From the NCBI RefSeq assembly GCF_030159855.1, contig NZ_BSNG01000003.1:231419-295418 (forward strand): DNA of 64,000 nt, read 5' to 3'. The notes beneath the pieces were generated by a model. The model was not told the DNA's origin. It saw only the letters and a list, made by a program, of their open reading frames with translations, and did not search any database. Shown piece by piece: positions 47,613 through 56,160 of the stretch (the stretch's first letter is position 1; each line of letters begins with the position of its first letter). A program made the translations under genes and the position numbers. The stretch is from Devosia yakushimensis. Its GTDB lineage: Bacteria > Pseudomonadota > Alphaproteobacteria > Rhizobiales > Devosiaceae.

Positions 47613-48518
47613 ATGGCCGGGGTTCTCGAGCGCATCGATCAAAAATTCAACGACCTGACCATCGGCAGCGCCGCGCTCGAAGTGCTCTACGACCAGTGCC
47701 GCTGGGCCGAAGGCCCGGTCTGGTTCAACGATGCCAATGCCCTGGTCTGGAGCGACATCCCCAATAATCGCCTGCTGCGTTGGGTGCCCGATGGCGGCGT
47801 CAGCCCCTTCCGCACGCCCTCCAATTACGTCAACGGCAATACCCGCGATCGGCAGGGGCGGCTGATCTCCTGCTCGCATGGCGCCCGCGCCGTGCTGCGC
47901 ACCGAGATCGATGGCACCATTACCACCCTGGTCGATAGCTACCAGGGCAAACGCCTCAACTCCCCCAATGACGTGGTGGTCAAGTCCGACGGCACGATCT
48001 GGTTCACCGACCCCACCTACGGCATTCTCTCGGACTACGAAGGCCATAAATCCGACCCCGAGCAGCCCGGCTGCTATGTCTATCGCTTCGATCCCGCCAC
48101 TGGCTCGCTCACCGTCGTCGCCGACGATTTCGCCAAGCCCAATGGCCTGGCCTTTTCGCCCGACGAAAGCCTGCTCTATGTCTCCGATACCGGCCGCAGC
48201 CACAACCCGGATTGGCCCGCCCATATCCGCAAATTCACCGTCAATGGCGACAAACTGACCAATCCCGGCACCTTTGCCGATATCGATTCCGGCCTGCCCG
48301 ATGGCTTCCGCCTCGATACCGAAGGCAATATCTGGACCAGCGCCGGCCCCGGCGTAAACGTCTACAATCCCGCCGGCGCCCTGCTCGGCCGCATCCATAC
48401 CGGCCAGGCCACCTCCAACGTCACCTTTGGCGGCCCGGCCCGCAACCGGCTCTTCATCACCTCGAGCCAATATCTGATGGCGATCTATGTCACCGCCACG
48501 GGCCTGCAATATCCTTGA
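47613..48518 (+). CDS. SMP-30/gluconolactonase family lactonase
   Basis: A 301-residue six-bladed beta-propeller. The metal and active-site positions fit: Glu33 (WAEGPVWF), Asn119 (NSPND), Asn177 (PNGLAFSPDE) and Asp192 (YVSDTG). Such enzymes hydrolyse sugar lactones to aldonic acids. AGGAGG lies before the ATG at 47613, 55 bp after the lldD-like stop, so the two are probably co-transcribed from the palindrome-bearing promoter. A role opening a sugar-acid lactone such as fuconolactone is inferred from context. The stop overlaps the next gene. Confidence 0.88.
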   Translation: MAGVLERIDQKFNDLTIGSAALEVLYDQCRWAEGPVWFNDANALVWSDIPNNRLLRWVPDGGVSPFRTPSNYVNGNTRDRQGRLISCSHGARAVLRTEIDGTITTLVDSYQGKRLNSPNDVVVKSDGTIWFTDPTYGILSDYEGHKSDPEQPGCYVYRFDPATGSLTVVADDFAKPNGLAFSPDESLLYVSDTGRSHNPDWPAHIRKFTVNGDKLTNPGTFADIDSGLPDGFRLDTEGNIWTSAGPGVNVYNPAGALLGRIHTGQATSNVTFGGPARNRLFITSSQYLMAIYVTATGLQYP

Positions 48519-49150
48519 TCTCCCGCGCCGCCGCCATCGCCCAAAATCTGCGGCTCGAACCCGTCCCGACCCTGCCCGATATCAGGCTCTACACCGCCCA
48601 TCCCGGCAGCCGCCTATCGCAGTTCGCCGACCCCGACGACAATGACCCACCAGCCCCCTATTGGGCCTATCAATGGGCCGGCGGCCTGGCTCTGGCGCAT
48701 CATTTCCGCGCCCATCCAGAATTGGTGCAAGGCAAACGCCTGCTCGACCTGGGCGCTGGCTCGGGCCTCGTCGGCATCACCGCATCCAAGTTGGGCGCCC
48801 ACACCAAAGCCGCCGAAATCGACCCCAACGGCCGCGCCGCCATTACCCTCAATGCAGCAGCCAATGGCGTCATCCTACCGCTGATCGACATCGACCTGCA
48901 CAGCGCACCACCCCAAGATGTCGACCTGATCGCCGCCGGCGACGTCTTCTACAATGCCGAGATCGCCCGCCTCATGCTGCCCTTCCTCACCCGCTGCACC
49001 GGCTCCGGCATAACGGTGCTGATCGGCGACCCCGACCGCCGCGACCTACCAATCGCTCAATTGGAACTGTTGGCATCCTATGCCGTGGGCGATGTCGGGG
49101 ATGTCAGAAGCAACACGGGCCGCAAGGGTTCAGTCTACCGGTTGGCATGA
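48515..49150 (+). CDS. COG3897-type SAM-dependent methyltransferase
   Basis: A 211-residue class I methyltransferase. Motif I is LLDLGAGSGLVGITASKLGA, the acidic ribose contact is in AAEIDP, and DLIAAGDVFYNAEIARLMLP carries the NPPY-like region as GDVFYN. It resembles the ETF-beta lysine/nicotinamide N-methylase group (protein lysine methylation in studied relatives). The start is TTG at 48515, overlapping the lactonase stop (TTGA), so translation is coupled. The frame to 48212 inside the lactonase gene is a shadow. Its link to sugar-acid catabolism is unclear. Confidence 0.72.
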   Translation: MISRAAAIAQNLRLEPVPTLPDIRLYTAHPGSRLSQFADPDDNDPPAPYWAYQWAGGLALAHHFRAHPELVQGKRLLDLGAGSGLVGITASKLGAHTKAAEIDPNGRAAITLNAAANGVILPLIDIDLHSAPPQDVDLIAAGDVFYNAEIARLMLPFLTRCTGSGITVLIGDPDRRDLPIAQLELLASYAVGDVGDVRSNTGRKGSVYRLA

Positions 49151-49165
49151 CAAACCATCCACACC

Positions 49166-49258
49166 CACCGCATCTCCCTCGGGCTTGACCCGAGGGCCAC
49201 TCGCCGCTTGCGCCGTGCTGATAATGGCCCTCGGGTCAAGCCCGAGGGAAACACGGTG
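49166..49258. repeat. Long inverted repeat, family D copy 4
   Basis: The outer CACCG/CGGTG and inner CTCCCTCGGGCTTGACCCGA / TCGGGTCAAGCCCGAGGGAA arms span the gap between the convergent methyltransferase and tfoX-like genes. Confidence 0.8.
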
Positions 49259-49275
49259 ATAGCAGAGGCATAACG

Positions 49276-49605
49276 CTAACTCTTGCTCTTCTTCACCTTC
49301 GGCTCCGGCAATTCCGCCGCAGTCACCCGCACCAGCTCCGCCAGCCAATCAGCATCGTCCCAGCGGTCGCCCTCGATCACGAAATACATCTTGGAGCCGG
49401 GATAGGCCTCCCCTTCGGTGACCTCGCCCAGATAGTCCCGCCCCGCCTGAGTCGGCTTGATGAACAGCTGGTCATCACAGATGAAGGCCATGACCTTGCC
49501 GTCACAATACATGCCATATTCACCGAACATCTTGCGGGCGGTGACAGTGCCGGCCCCCGCCGCCTGCTCGAGAATATAGTCGACCGTCTTCTGCTGGGTG
49601 CTCAC
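49276..49605 (-). CDS. TfoX N-terminal-domain protein
   Basis: A 109-residue protein equal to the N-terminal domain of TfoX/Sxy (ARKMFGEYGMYCDGKVMAFI, LFIKPTQAGRDYL, PGSKMYFVIEGD). The C-terminal helix-hairpin domain is absent and the tail is Lys-rich. Full TfoX activates competence genes with CRP in gammaproteobacteria, but short alphaproteobacterial versions have no established role. The start overlaps the uxaA-like stop by 4 bp, so it is coupled to that gene. Confidence 0.85.
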   Translation of the reverse strand: MSTQQKTVDYILEQAAGAGTVTARKMFGEYGMYCDGKVMAFICDDQLFIKPTQAGRDYLGEVTEGEAYPGSKMYFVIEGDRWDDADWLAELVRVTAAELPEPKVKKSKS

Positions 49606-51152
49606 ATCGTCGCCCCGACCTGCCAGGGCACGAATTCATTGTCGCCATAGCCCAAGGCTTCCGACTTGGTCTTCTCGCCCGAGGCCACCCGCAGCATGAG
49701 ATCGAAAATCTCCTGCCCCTTGGCCTCGATGGACACACCCTCGACGATATCGCCGCAATTGATGTCCATATCGTCCTGCATCCGGCCATACATATCCGAA
49801 TTGGTGGCCAGCTTAATCGAGGGCACGGGCTTGCAGCCATAGGCCGAACCGCGCCCGGTGGTGAAGGCCAGGATATTGGCGCCACCCGCCACCTGCCCTG
49901 TCGCCGACACCGGATCGAAGCCGGGCGTGTCCATGAACACAAAACCCTTCTCGGTCACGGGCTCCGCATATTCATAAACCGCCGTCAGCGGCGTCGTACC
50001 GCCCTTGGCCGCCGCGCCAAGCGACTTTTCGAGAATAGTGGTCAGCCCGCCCAGCTTATTGCCTGGCGAGGGATTATTGTTCATCTCGCCATGATTGCGG
50101 GCGGTGTAATCCTCCCACCAATGGATACGGCTGATCAGCTTCTCGCCCACCTCCCGGCTCACCGCGCGCCGCGTCAGCAAATGCTCGGCGCCATAGATTT
50201 CCGGCGTTTCGCTCAGGATCGCCGTGCCACCATTGCGCACCAGAATATCGGCCGCATAGCCCAGAGCGGGGTTGGCGGTAATCCCCGAATAACCGTCCGA
50301 GCCCCCGCATTGCAGCGCCAGCGTCAATTCGGACGCATCAATGGTTTCCCGCTTGGCGCGGGCGGCCACCGGCAGCATTTCCTTCATGCGCTCAATGCCC
50401 CATTCGATGATCTTCTTGGTGCCGCCGCTTTCCTGAATGGTCATGGTCTGGAACGTGTCGCTCTCGACAATCCCATACATCTCCTTCATCCGGCCGATCT
50501 GGAACACTTCGCAGCCCAGCCCCACCAGCATGGCCGCGCCCAGATTGGGATTGGACGTATAGCCCCATTGCGTGCGTTTCAGGATGTCAAAGCCCTCGCC
50601 CCGGCTTTCCATGCCGCAGCCCGTGCCATGCACGAACGGCACAACCCCATCGATCTCGGGATAATCATCCAAAATCCCCGAGCGATTAATCCCTTCGGCA
50701 ATGAACTTGGCCACCGTGGCCGAGCAATTGACCGAGGTCAGGATACCAACGTAATTGCGCGTGCCCACCTTGCCATTGGCGCGGCGATAGCCCTCGAATG
50801 TGGCCCGCTGGCCAACCGGGATCATGTCAGGCGCAATGGCCCCTTCGGCAAAGGCATAGTCGTGCTTGAGGCTGCCATCGGCGCCACCCATGCCGCAATT
50901 ATGCTCATGCACCCAGTCGCCGGCCGGAATGGCTTCCTTGGCAAAGCCGATGATCTGCCCGAATTTGACGATAGCTTCGCCGGCCCGGATTGCCCGGCTG
51001 GCAAACTTGTGCCCCTTGGGCACGCGGCGCTTTATGGTAACGCCCTGCGGCGTGTCGCTCCCCACTTCCAGATTGGCGAGGGCCACGGCGATATTGTCGG
51101 CCGCGTTCAACACCAGCGTACGGCTTTGGGGACGGGTCAGGGTTTCGGACAT
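49602..51152 (-). CDS. UxaA family sugar-acid dehydratase (altronate dehydratase-like)
   Basis: A 516-residue two-domain dehydratase: an N-terminal SAF domain (about 10-95, VALANLEVGSDTP and HEHNCGMGG) and a C-terminal D-galactarate/altronate dehydratase domain (RNYVGILTSVNCSATVAKF, CGGSDGYSGITANPALG, INCGDIVEGVS). It removes water from an aldonic acid to a 2-keto-3-deoxy acid, usually with Fe(II). UxaA-type enzymes act as L-fuconate dehydratase in the Campylobacter fucose pathway, and the FucU and FAH neighbours support the same here; altronate is the alternative. It is divergent from gntR and shares its operator region. Confidence 0.88.
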   Translation of the reverse strand: MSETLTRPQSRTLVLNAADNIAVALANLEVGSDTPQGVTIKRRVPKGHKFASRAIRAGEAIVKFGQIIGFAKEAIPAGDWVHEHNCGMGGADGSLKHDYAFAEGAIAPDMIPVGQRATFEGYRRANGKVGTRNYVGILTSVNCSATVAKFIAEGINRSGILDDYPEIDGVVPFVHGTGCGMESRGEGFDILKRTQWGYTSNPNLGAAMLVGLGCEVFQIGRMKEMYGIVESDTFQTMTIQESGGTKKIIEWGIERMKEMLPVAARAKRETIDASELTLALQCGGSDGYSGITANPALGYAADILVRNGGTAILSETPEIYGAEHLLTRRAVSREVGEKLISRIHWWEDYTARNHGEMNNNPSPGNKLGGLTTILEKSLGAAAKGGTTPLTAVYEYAEPVTEKGFVFMDTPGFDPVSATGQVAGGANILAFTTGRGSAYGCKPVPSIKLATNSDMYGRMQDDMDINCGDIVEGVSIEAKGQEIFDLMLRVASGEKTKSEALGYGDNEFVPWQVGATM

Positions 51153-51265
51153 GAATGGGCTTTCGGGAGGTCGGATCTCAACTGCGCTTTACGCCCGTCC
51201 CGTTTGCCGCCAGATTGCGCGCGCAATCACTTGGCATGGACGATTGTAAAACATCACTTCTCTAA

Positions 51266-51277
51266 CTAACATGTTAG
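51266..51277. promoter_or_regulatory. Candidate GntR operator between uxaA-like and gntR genes
   Basis: CTAACATGTTAG is a perfect 12-bp palindrome, one base before the gntR ATG and 114 bp before the uxaA-like start. The identical core lies before the lldD-like gene at 46318-46329. Confidence 0.7.
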
Positions 51278-51278
51278 C

Positions 51279-52022
51279 ATGATACCGGCAGAAAGTCCCT
51301 ACCATTTTCTCGCGCGCCCGGCCGCCTTGACGCGCGGCAGCGTTACGTTGGACGTGACCAATGTATTGCGCCAGGCCATTGTCACCCTGGCCCTCGCTCC
51401 CGGGCAAAGCATCGATAAATCGGCCATTTGCGAGCAATTGGGCGTGTCCCGCTTTCCGGTCAGCGAAGCCCTGGCCCGGCTGGCCGCCGAGGGCCTGGTC
51501 GATATCGCCCCGCAGCGCGGCTCGACCGTTTCGCTGGTCAAGATTGCCGATGTTCGCGAATATATGCTCATCCGCAAGGCGCTCGAAAGCGAGGCTCTGC
51601 GCGTGCTGATCGGCAATATCGACAAGGATGTCATCGCCGCGCTTCACGCCAATATGGCAGCCCAGCGCGAGGCCGCCGCCCGCGACGATGCCGAAGCCTT
51701 TCATCAGATCGACATCGATTTCCACGACATCATTTTCCGCTCGATGCGCTTTACCAAGATCAAGGGCATCATCGATTCCGCCCGCGCCAATCTCGACCGG
51801 GCCCGCCGTCTCATCATCACGCCCCGGCGCCTGGCACACACCATTGCCGAGCACCAGGCCATTTTCGACGGCATCCTGGCCGAAAACCAGGATCAGGCCA
51901 CCGCTGCCATCCGCGCCCATATCGACGCGGTCATGGTCGAACTGTTCGCCTTTGCGCGCGAAAACCCCGAGCCCTTTGCCGATGGCAAGACGCTTGAGGA
52001 AGAAAGCTTTCCATTCGGCTGA
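51279..52022 (+). CDS. GntR family regulator (FCD type) of the sugar-acid cluster
   Basis: A 243-residue regulator. The winged helix-turn-helix is at about 25-90 (SAICEQLGVSRFPVSEALAR) and the FCD domain follows, with the metal/ligand His and Asp in FHQIDIDFHD and later EHQAIFDG. The ATG at 51279 directly follows the palindrome CTAACATGTTAG and has no ribosome site, so the message may be leaderless or start further downstream. Binding at the palindrome would block its own promoter and the divergent uxaA-like gene. The inducer is likely a sugar acid or keto acid. It is followed by fucU and the FAH gene. Confidence 0.87.
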   Translation: MIPAESPYHFLARPAALTRGSVTLDVTNVLRQAIVTLALAPGQSIDKSAICEQLGVSRFPVSEALARLAAEGLVDIAPQRGSTVSLVKIADVREYMLIRKALESEALRVLIGNIDKDVIAALHANMAAQREAAARDDAEAFHQIDIDFHDIIFRSMRFTKIKGIIDSARANLDRARRLIITPRRLAHTIAEHQAIFDGILAENQDQATAAIRAHIDAVMVELFAFARENPEPFADGKTLEEESFPFG

Positions 52023-52058
52023 TCTAATGGCCGACGTCCCCTGAGGAGGAGGACTTTA

Positions 52059-52493
52059 ATGCTCAAGAACATACCGCCATTGCTCGGCCCCGATCTGCTG
52101 GGCATTCTGCGGGCCATGGGTCACGGCGACGAAATCGCCATTGTCGACGCCAATTATCCCGCTGATTCTGCCGGCCCGGTCCTCGTGCGTCTCGACGGCA
52201 TTTCGGCCACCGATGTGCTCGAAGCCATTCTCACCCTCATGCCGCTCGACGACTTCGTCGACCAGGCCGCCATCTGCATGCAGGTGGTGGGCGATGCCAA
52301 TAAGCGCGAGCCGGTCATGGATGCTTTCGAAACCATCGTCAAAAAGCACGAACCAGCCATGGGCATTTCGACCCTCGAACGCTTCGCTTTCTACGACCGC
52401 GTCAAAACCGGTTACGCCATTGTCCAGACCGGCGAGACCCGGCTTTACGGCAATATCCTGCTCAAAAAAGGCATTATCCGCCCCAAGGGCTGA
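52059..52493 (+). CDS. fucU: RbsD/FucU family mutarotase
   Basis: A 144-residue RbsD/FucU-fold protein. His22 in MGHGDEIAIVDANYPA and Asp30 are the family's active-site residues, and the C-terminal LYGNILLKKG is also typical. FucU catalyses anomer exchange of L-fucose (and related sugars), which speeds the entry step of a dehydrogenase-initiated pathway. GAGGAGGAGG precedes the ATG. The gene lies 36 bp after gntR and 39 bp before the FAH gene, in one operon. Confidence 0.88.
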   Translation: MLKNIPPLLGPDLLGILRAMGHGDEIAIVDANYPADSAGPVLVRLDGISATDVLEAILTLMPLDDFVDQAAICMQVVGDANKREPVMDAFETIVKKHEPAMGISTLERFAFYDRVKTGYAIVQTGETRLYGNILLKKGIIRPKG

Positions 52494-52532
52494 GCTGCCG
52501 CATTTAAAAATATTCTCTGGAGAAACTGACCT

Positions 52533-53384
52533 ATGAAACTGCTTCGTGTTGGCGCCAAGGGTGCCGAAAAGCCGGCAATTCTGGCCGAAGATGGCTCGAT
52601 CCGCGACCTGACGGGAATTGTCGGCGATATCGGCGGGGCAACGCTGACGCCCGAAGGCCTGGCCAAAATCCGCGCTACCGATATCGGTGTGCTGCCCAAG
52701 CTCGATGCCGGATCGCGCATCGGCCCCTGCGTCGCCAATGTTGGCAAGTTCATCTGCATCGGCCTCAATTACGCCGACCATGCCGCCGAGACCGGCGCTG
52801 CCATCCCGGCCGAGCCCATCATTTTCATGAAGGCCACCAGCGCCATTATCGGCCCCAATGACGATGTGATCATCCCAAAAAATTCGATCAAGCCCGATTG
52901 GGAAGTCGAACTGGGCGTCATCATCGGCAAGGAAGCCCGCTATATCGAGGAAAAGGACGCTCTCGATCACGTCGCCGGCTATTGCGTGGTCAATGACGTG
53001 TCCGAACGCCACTTCCAGACCGAGCGCGGCGGCACCTGGGACAAGGGCAAGGGCAGCGACACCTTCGGCCCCATCGGCCCCTGGCTCGTCACCAGGGACG
53101 AAGTCGCCGACCCGCAGCAGCTGGGCATGTGGCTCGATGTCGATGGCAAGCGCTACCAGAACGGCTCGACCAAAACGATGATCTTCGGCGTTGCCAATGT
53201 GGTGGCCTATGTCAGCCAATTCATGAGCCTGCAGCCCGGCGACATCATCTCCACCGGCACGCCCCCGGGCGTCGGCATGGGTATCAAGCCGAACCCGGTC
53301 TGGCTCCAGCCCGGCAACGTCATGCGCCTGGGCATCGAAGGCCTGGGTGAGCAGCAGCAGAACGTGAAGGCCTACAGCGCCTGA
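52533..53384 (+). CDS. Fumarylacetoacetate hydrolase family protein (diketo-deoxy-sugar acid hydrolase-like)
   Basis: A 283-residue FAH-fold enzyme. The metal ligands are Glu124 and Glu126 (DWEVELGV) and Asp155 (VVNDVSER). ICIGLNYADHAAETG and the C-terminal GDIISTGTPPGVGMG match the class that cleaves 2,4-diketo-3-deoxy-L-fuconate or -rhamnonate into pyruvate plus L-lactate. The fucU and uxaA-like neighbours support the fuconate version. It shares the operon with gntR and fucU. A strict assignment against other acylpyruvate hydrolases cannot be made by motif alone. Confidence 0.85.
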   Translation: MKLLRVGAKGAEKPAILAEDGSIRDLTGIVGDIGGATLTPEGLAKIRATDIGVLPKLDAGSRIGPCVANVGKFICIGLNYADHAAETGAAIPAEPIIFMKATSAIIGPNDDVIIPKNSIKPDWEVELGVIIGKEARYIEEKDALDHVAGYCVVNDVSERHFQTERGGTWDKGKGSDTFGPIGPWLVTRDEVADPQQLGMWLDVDGKRYQNGSTKTMIFGVANVVAYVSQFMSLQPGDIISTGTPPGVGMGIKPNPVWLQPGNVMRLGIEGLGEQQQNVKAYSA

Positions 53385-53418
53385 GGTTCCAGGGCGGGCA
53401 GAAATCCCTCCACTCCCA

Positions 53419-53544
53419 CGGTGTCATCCCGGCGCAGGCCGGGATCCATCTCGAGATCGAACCGCAGCCGCAAGGTGTCCGTTCAACCACATGTGGCACG
53501 CCATCATCTCAGGATGGGCCCCGGCCTGCGCCGGGGTGACACCG
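53419..53544. repeat. Long inverted repeat, family C copy 2
   Basis: CGGTGTCATCCCGGCGCAGG at left and CCTGCGCCGGGGTGACACCG at right, with the same TCTCGAGAT and ATCTCAGGATGGG shoulders as copy 1 at 6539-6688. Confidence 0.85.
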
Positions 53545-53559
53545 AGGGTGAGAAGAGAC

Positions 53560-53958
53560 CTAAGCCGGCCGCTTCGCCACCAGGTCAATCTCCACCAGCG
53601 CCCCCACCGCCAGCGCCGTCACCCCTATTGTGGTCCGCGCCGGCAGCTTTCCCGGCTCGAAAAAGCCCGGCCACAGTGCATTGAGAGCGTCATAGTCGCG
53701 TTCAAATTCGGTGAGATAGATGCGGGCCATGGTCACATGTTCGAGCCCCAGCCCAATGCCGCCCAACACCACTTTGAGATTGTCGATCACCCGCCGGGTC
53801 TGGGCCTGGATTCCCGCCGGCAATGGCGCATCGGGCGCTTCCGGATTGGTCGGCATCTGGCCGGTCACGAAGACCCACCCATCCACCTCGACGGCATGGG
53901 AAAACGGGGCAACGGGCCGTGGCCCGGAAGCCACCATGTGATAAATCGGCGCGCTCAT
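53560..53958 (-). CDS. RidA/YjgF family protein
   Basis: A 132-residue trimeric enamine/imine deaminase-like protein. The motif region PARTTIGVTALAVGALVEID contains the conserved Arg near residue 107 and the C-terminal Glu, and FVTGQMPTNPEAPD is also typical. RidA members hydrolyse reactive imines made by PLP enzymes such as serine/threonine dehydratases. A serine dehydratase gene lies 4 kb away, but it is a [4Fe-4S] type. The start has the usual short spacing; no operon partner is seen. Confidence 0.87.
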   Translation of the reverse strand: MSAPIYHMVASGPRPVAPFSHAVEVDGWVFVTGQMPTNPEAPDAPLPAGIQAQTRRVIDNLKVVLGGIGLGLEHVTMARIYLTEFERDYDALNALWPGFFEPGKLPARTTIGVTALAVGALVEIDLVAKRPA

Positions 53959-54067
53959 GGCATAACTCCAGTGTGAAGGTGCTTGAGCCTGGGTGCTTCA
54001 CCCGCCATAAGTCAATCTCCGGCGGGCGCTTCGCACCGCTCACCAGCGCTGCGGGGCAAGCAGTTCA

Positions 54068-54769
54068 ATGTTCGAGTTCTTCCATTCGGTCTCGCTCTAT
54101 CTCGAGAGCTTTCTCGACGCTATTTCCGGCAATTTCTGGCTAACCTTCTGGTTCATTTTTGCCGTCGCCATCGGCGAGGCCGTGTTCATCCTGGGCCTTT
54201 TCGTGCCTTCGACGCCCGTCCTGCTGATGGCCGGCGGCATCATCGCCGAGGGCCGGCTACCCTTCTGGGAAGTCTATTTCGCCGCCGTGATCGGCGCCAT
54301 TATCGGTGACGCCATCTCCTACACGATCGGCCATTTCCTCAAGGACAAGATCAAGACCATCTGGCCCTTCCGCAACCATGTCGATCTGATCGCCCGCGGC
54401 GAGGACTTCTTTGCCCGCCATGGCGGCAAGGCCGTGTTCATCGGCCGCTTCATCCCCGGCGTCAAAGCGGTCATCCCCGGCGTCGCCGGCATTATGGGCA
54501 TGCGCTATGGTCATTTCACCATCATCAACGTGACCTCGGCCTTCGCCTGGGCGGCTGCCCATATCCTGCCCGGCATGCTGCTGACCGCCTGGCTCAAATC
54601 CATTGGCCTCTCGCTCGAACTGGTCATCGTGGTGGGCGCGCTGGTGCTGACCGTGCTGTTCCTGGTCCTGCATTACCATCGCCGCATCCTGCTCTTCTTC
54701 GCCCCCTGGCTGGGCGGGCTGGGCCGCTCGATCCAGGCCCGCTGGGGCAATTCCGACGCCGTCCATTGA
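54068..54769 (+). CDS. DedA family membrane protein
   Basis: A 233-residue integral membrane protein of the DedA/SNARE-associated superfamily. A re-entrant segment in LFVPSTPVLLMAGGIIAEG, GDAISYTIGHFL, FARHGGKAVFIGRFIPGVKA and the motif IPGVAGIMGMRYGHF are present. About five membrane-embedded stretches can be counted. The family is linked to undecaprenyl-phosphate or lipid flipping and proton-motive-force balance in bacteria. No partner gene is adjacent; the GNAT gene follows after 48 bp. Confidence 0.88.
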   Translation: MFEFFHSVSLYLESFLDAISGNFWLTFWFIFAVAIGEAVFILGLFVPSTPVLLMAGGIIAEGRLPFWEVYFAAVIGAIIGDAISYTIGHFLKDKIKTIWPFRNHVDLIARGEDFFARHGGKAVFIGRFIPGVKAVIPGVAGIMGMRYGHFTIINVTSAFAWAAAHILPGMLLTAWLKSIGLSLELVIVVGALVLTVLFLVLHYHRRILLFFAPWLGGLGRSIQARWGNSDAVH

Positions 54770-54817
54770 GCTTGCGGGCACCAGCACCCACATTGGTCTC
54801 AAACAGGAGTGACACCG

Positions 54818-55114
54818 ATGAGTGAAGCCGAATTGGTCGTGCAGCGCGAAGATGGCCCCACGCGGGGCCGCTACGTCATCCACCTGGCGCCCGGCTACGA
54901 TGCCGAAATGACCTTCCGCAAGGAGGCCAACGGCACGATCATCATCGACCATACCGGCGTCCCGCCCGAATATGAAGGCCGTGGCATCGCTGCCAAACTG
55001 GTGCATCGGGCCATTGCCGATGCCCGCGAACAGGGGTTCAAGATCACCCCTGTCTGCTCCTATGTCGTCGCCCAGTTCCGCCGCCACCCCGAATGGGCGG
55101 ATTTGCGGGCCTAA
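54818..55114 (+). CDS. GNAT-like N-acetyltransferase (YjdJ type)
   Basis: A 98-residue short GNAT-fold protein. IDHTGVPPEYEGRGIAAKLV carries the acetyl-CoA pyrophosphate loop (EGRGIA), and DAREQGFKITPVCSYVVAQF is the family C-terminal block. AGGAG lies eight bases before the ATG at 54818. The substrate is unknown. It may be co-transcribed with the dedA-like gene. Its stop overlaps the convergent lprI-like stop by 4 bp. Confidence 0.85.
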   Translation: MSEAELVVQREDGPTRGRYVIHLAPGYDAEMTFRKEANGTIIIDHTGVPPEYEGRGIAAKLVHRAIADAREQGFKITPVCSYVVAQFRRHPEWADLRA

Positions 55115-56160
55115 TTGCCGTAGCGCACCAGGTCCTGGTTATCGGCCTTGATCGCTTCCAGATCGTCCCAGGAAATGGTGATCGTGGGCATGCCATAGGC
55201 ATAGGCGGCCACTTCATACTGGTTGAATTGGATCACCAGCCCATAGTCGTCGTCAAAGCTCCACCGCGCCGGGTCGGTGACGATCTTTTCGATCGTGTCG
55301 TCATCGGGCAATTGCAGCCAATCGCCATGCTCGTTCTCGAGCTGGGCCAGCGCCAGCGTCAGCAGCGTCTTTTCCCACCCCTCTCCGGCAAAGACGTCGC
55401 TGGCCAGCAGCGCCCGGTTCTCGGGAACGAAATAATGCAGGTACCGGACGGCGCCATTGCCATGCGCGGCGCCATGGCCATACCAATAGCTATTGGTCTC
55501 GAGCGTGATGCGCGAAGCGAGCACCTGCTTGATCACGGCGCTATCCATGACATCGGCGCTCGCATCCTCGGCGGCGTCGCCACCCGTCCCGGCAATGGCC
55601 GACCAGTTCTGCTTCATGAAGCCGTTGAAATTCTCCGCCAGCGGATCGTCGTGATCGAGCAGCGGATAGCTCATCTCGTGGCTGGACACTTTCCAATAGG
55701 AATCCGGATTGTCCGCTTCATTGGGGTCCGGCATGGCCCGGTATTGCGACACGATATAGAAACGGTGCCCGCCGATCATGCGGCTGGCCTCCAGCAACCG
55801 GCTGCGCGCCTTGAGCTTTTCGAGCAGGCACGCGGCACCCTCGTCATCATAGCTACCGGTGGTGAGGGGCGTTGCATTATCGGTGCAAACCCGCTGCGCA
55901 TAATCGAGCCAGACACGCTGGCTGGCGCGCATGGCCTCGGTTCCCTCCTTGGTCAGCCCACCAATGGCTGTGGCAAAGCTCTTGGCCAGCACATCATCGG
56001 CCGCCGACAGCTCGGGACGCCCGCAAATGGCCTGCTCATAGGGTGTCGAAGCCTTGCTGCAATCAAAGCTCGCCGCCGCTGCCGGCACAACCACCGCCGC
56101 CGGGGTCATCACTGCGCCCAGCATGGCCAGCGCGCTCATCACCTTGATCGATTTGCTCAT
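55111..56160 (-). CDS. Secreted protein with LprI-like N-domain and DUF3298-like C-domain
   Basis: A 349-residue exported protein with a signal peptide ending AAA at about 30. The N-domain has the disulfide pattern of lysozyme-inhibitor LprI-like proteins (FDCSKASTPYEQAIC, then WLDYAQRVC and ACLLEKLKAR). The C-terminal part (about 140-349) with GHRFYIVSQYRAMPD and the late FNQYEVAAYAYGMPTITISW resembles DUF3298. Relatives are envelope proteins of unknown task; lysozyme or peptidoglycan protection is possible. The ATG at 56160 has GGAGA six bases upstream, and the longer frame to 56325 is not used. Confidence 0.8.
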   Translation of the reverse strand: MSKSIKVMSALAMLGAVMTPAAVVVPAAAASFDCSKASTPYEQAICGRPELSAADDVLAKSFATAIGGLTKEGTEAMRASQRVWLDYAQRVCTDNATPLTTGSYDDEGAACLLEKLKARSRLLEASRMIGGHRFYIVSQYRAMPDPNEADNPDSYWKVSSHEMSYPLLDHDDPLAENFNGFMKQNWSAIAGTGGDAAEDASADVMDSAVIKQVLASRITLETNSYWYGHGAAHGNGAVRYLHYFVPENRALLASDVFAGEGWEKTLLTLALAQLENEHGDWLQLPDDDTIEKIVTDPARWSFDDDYGLVIQFNQYEVAAYAYGMPTITISWDDLEAIKADNQDLVRYGN

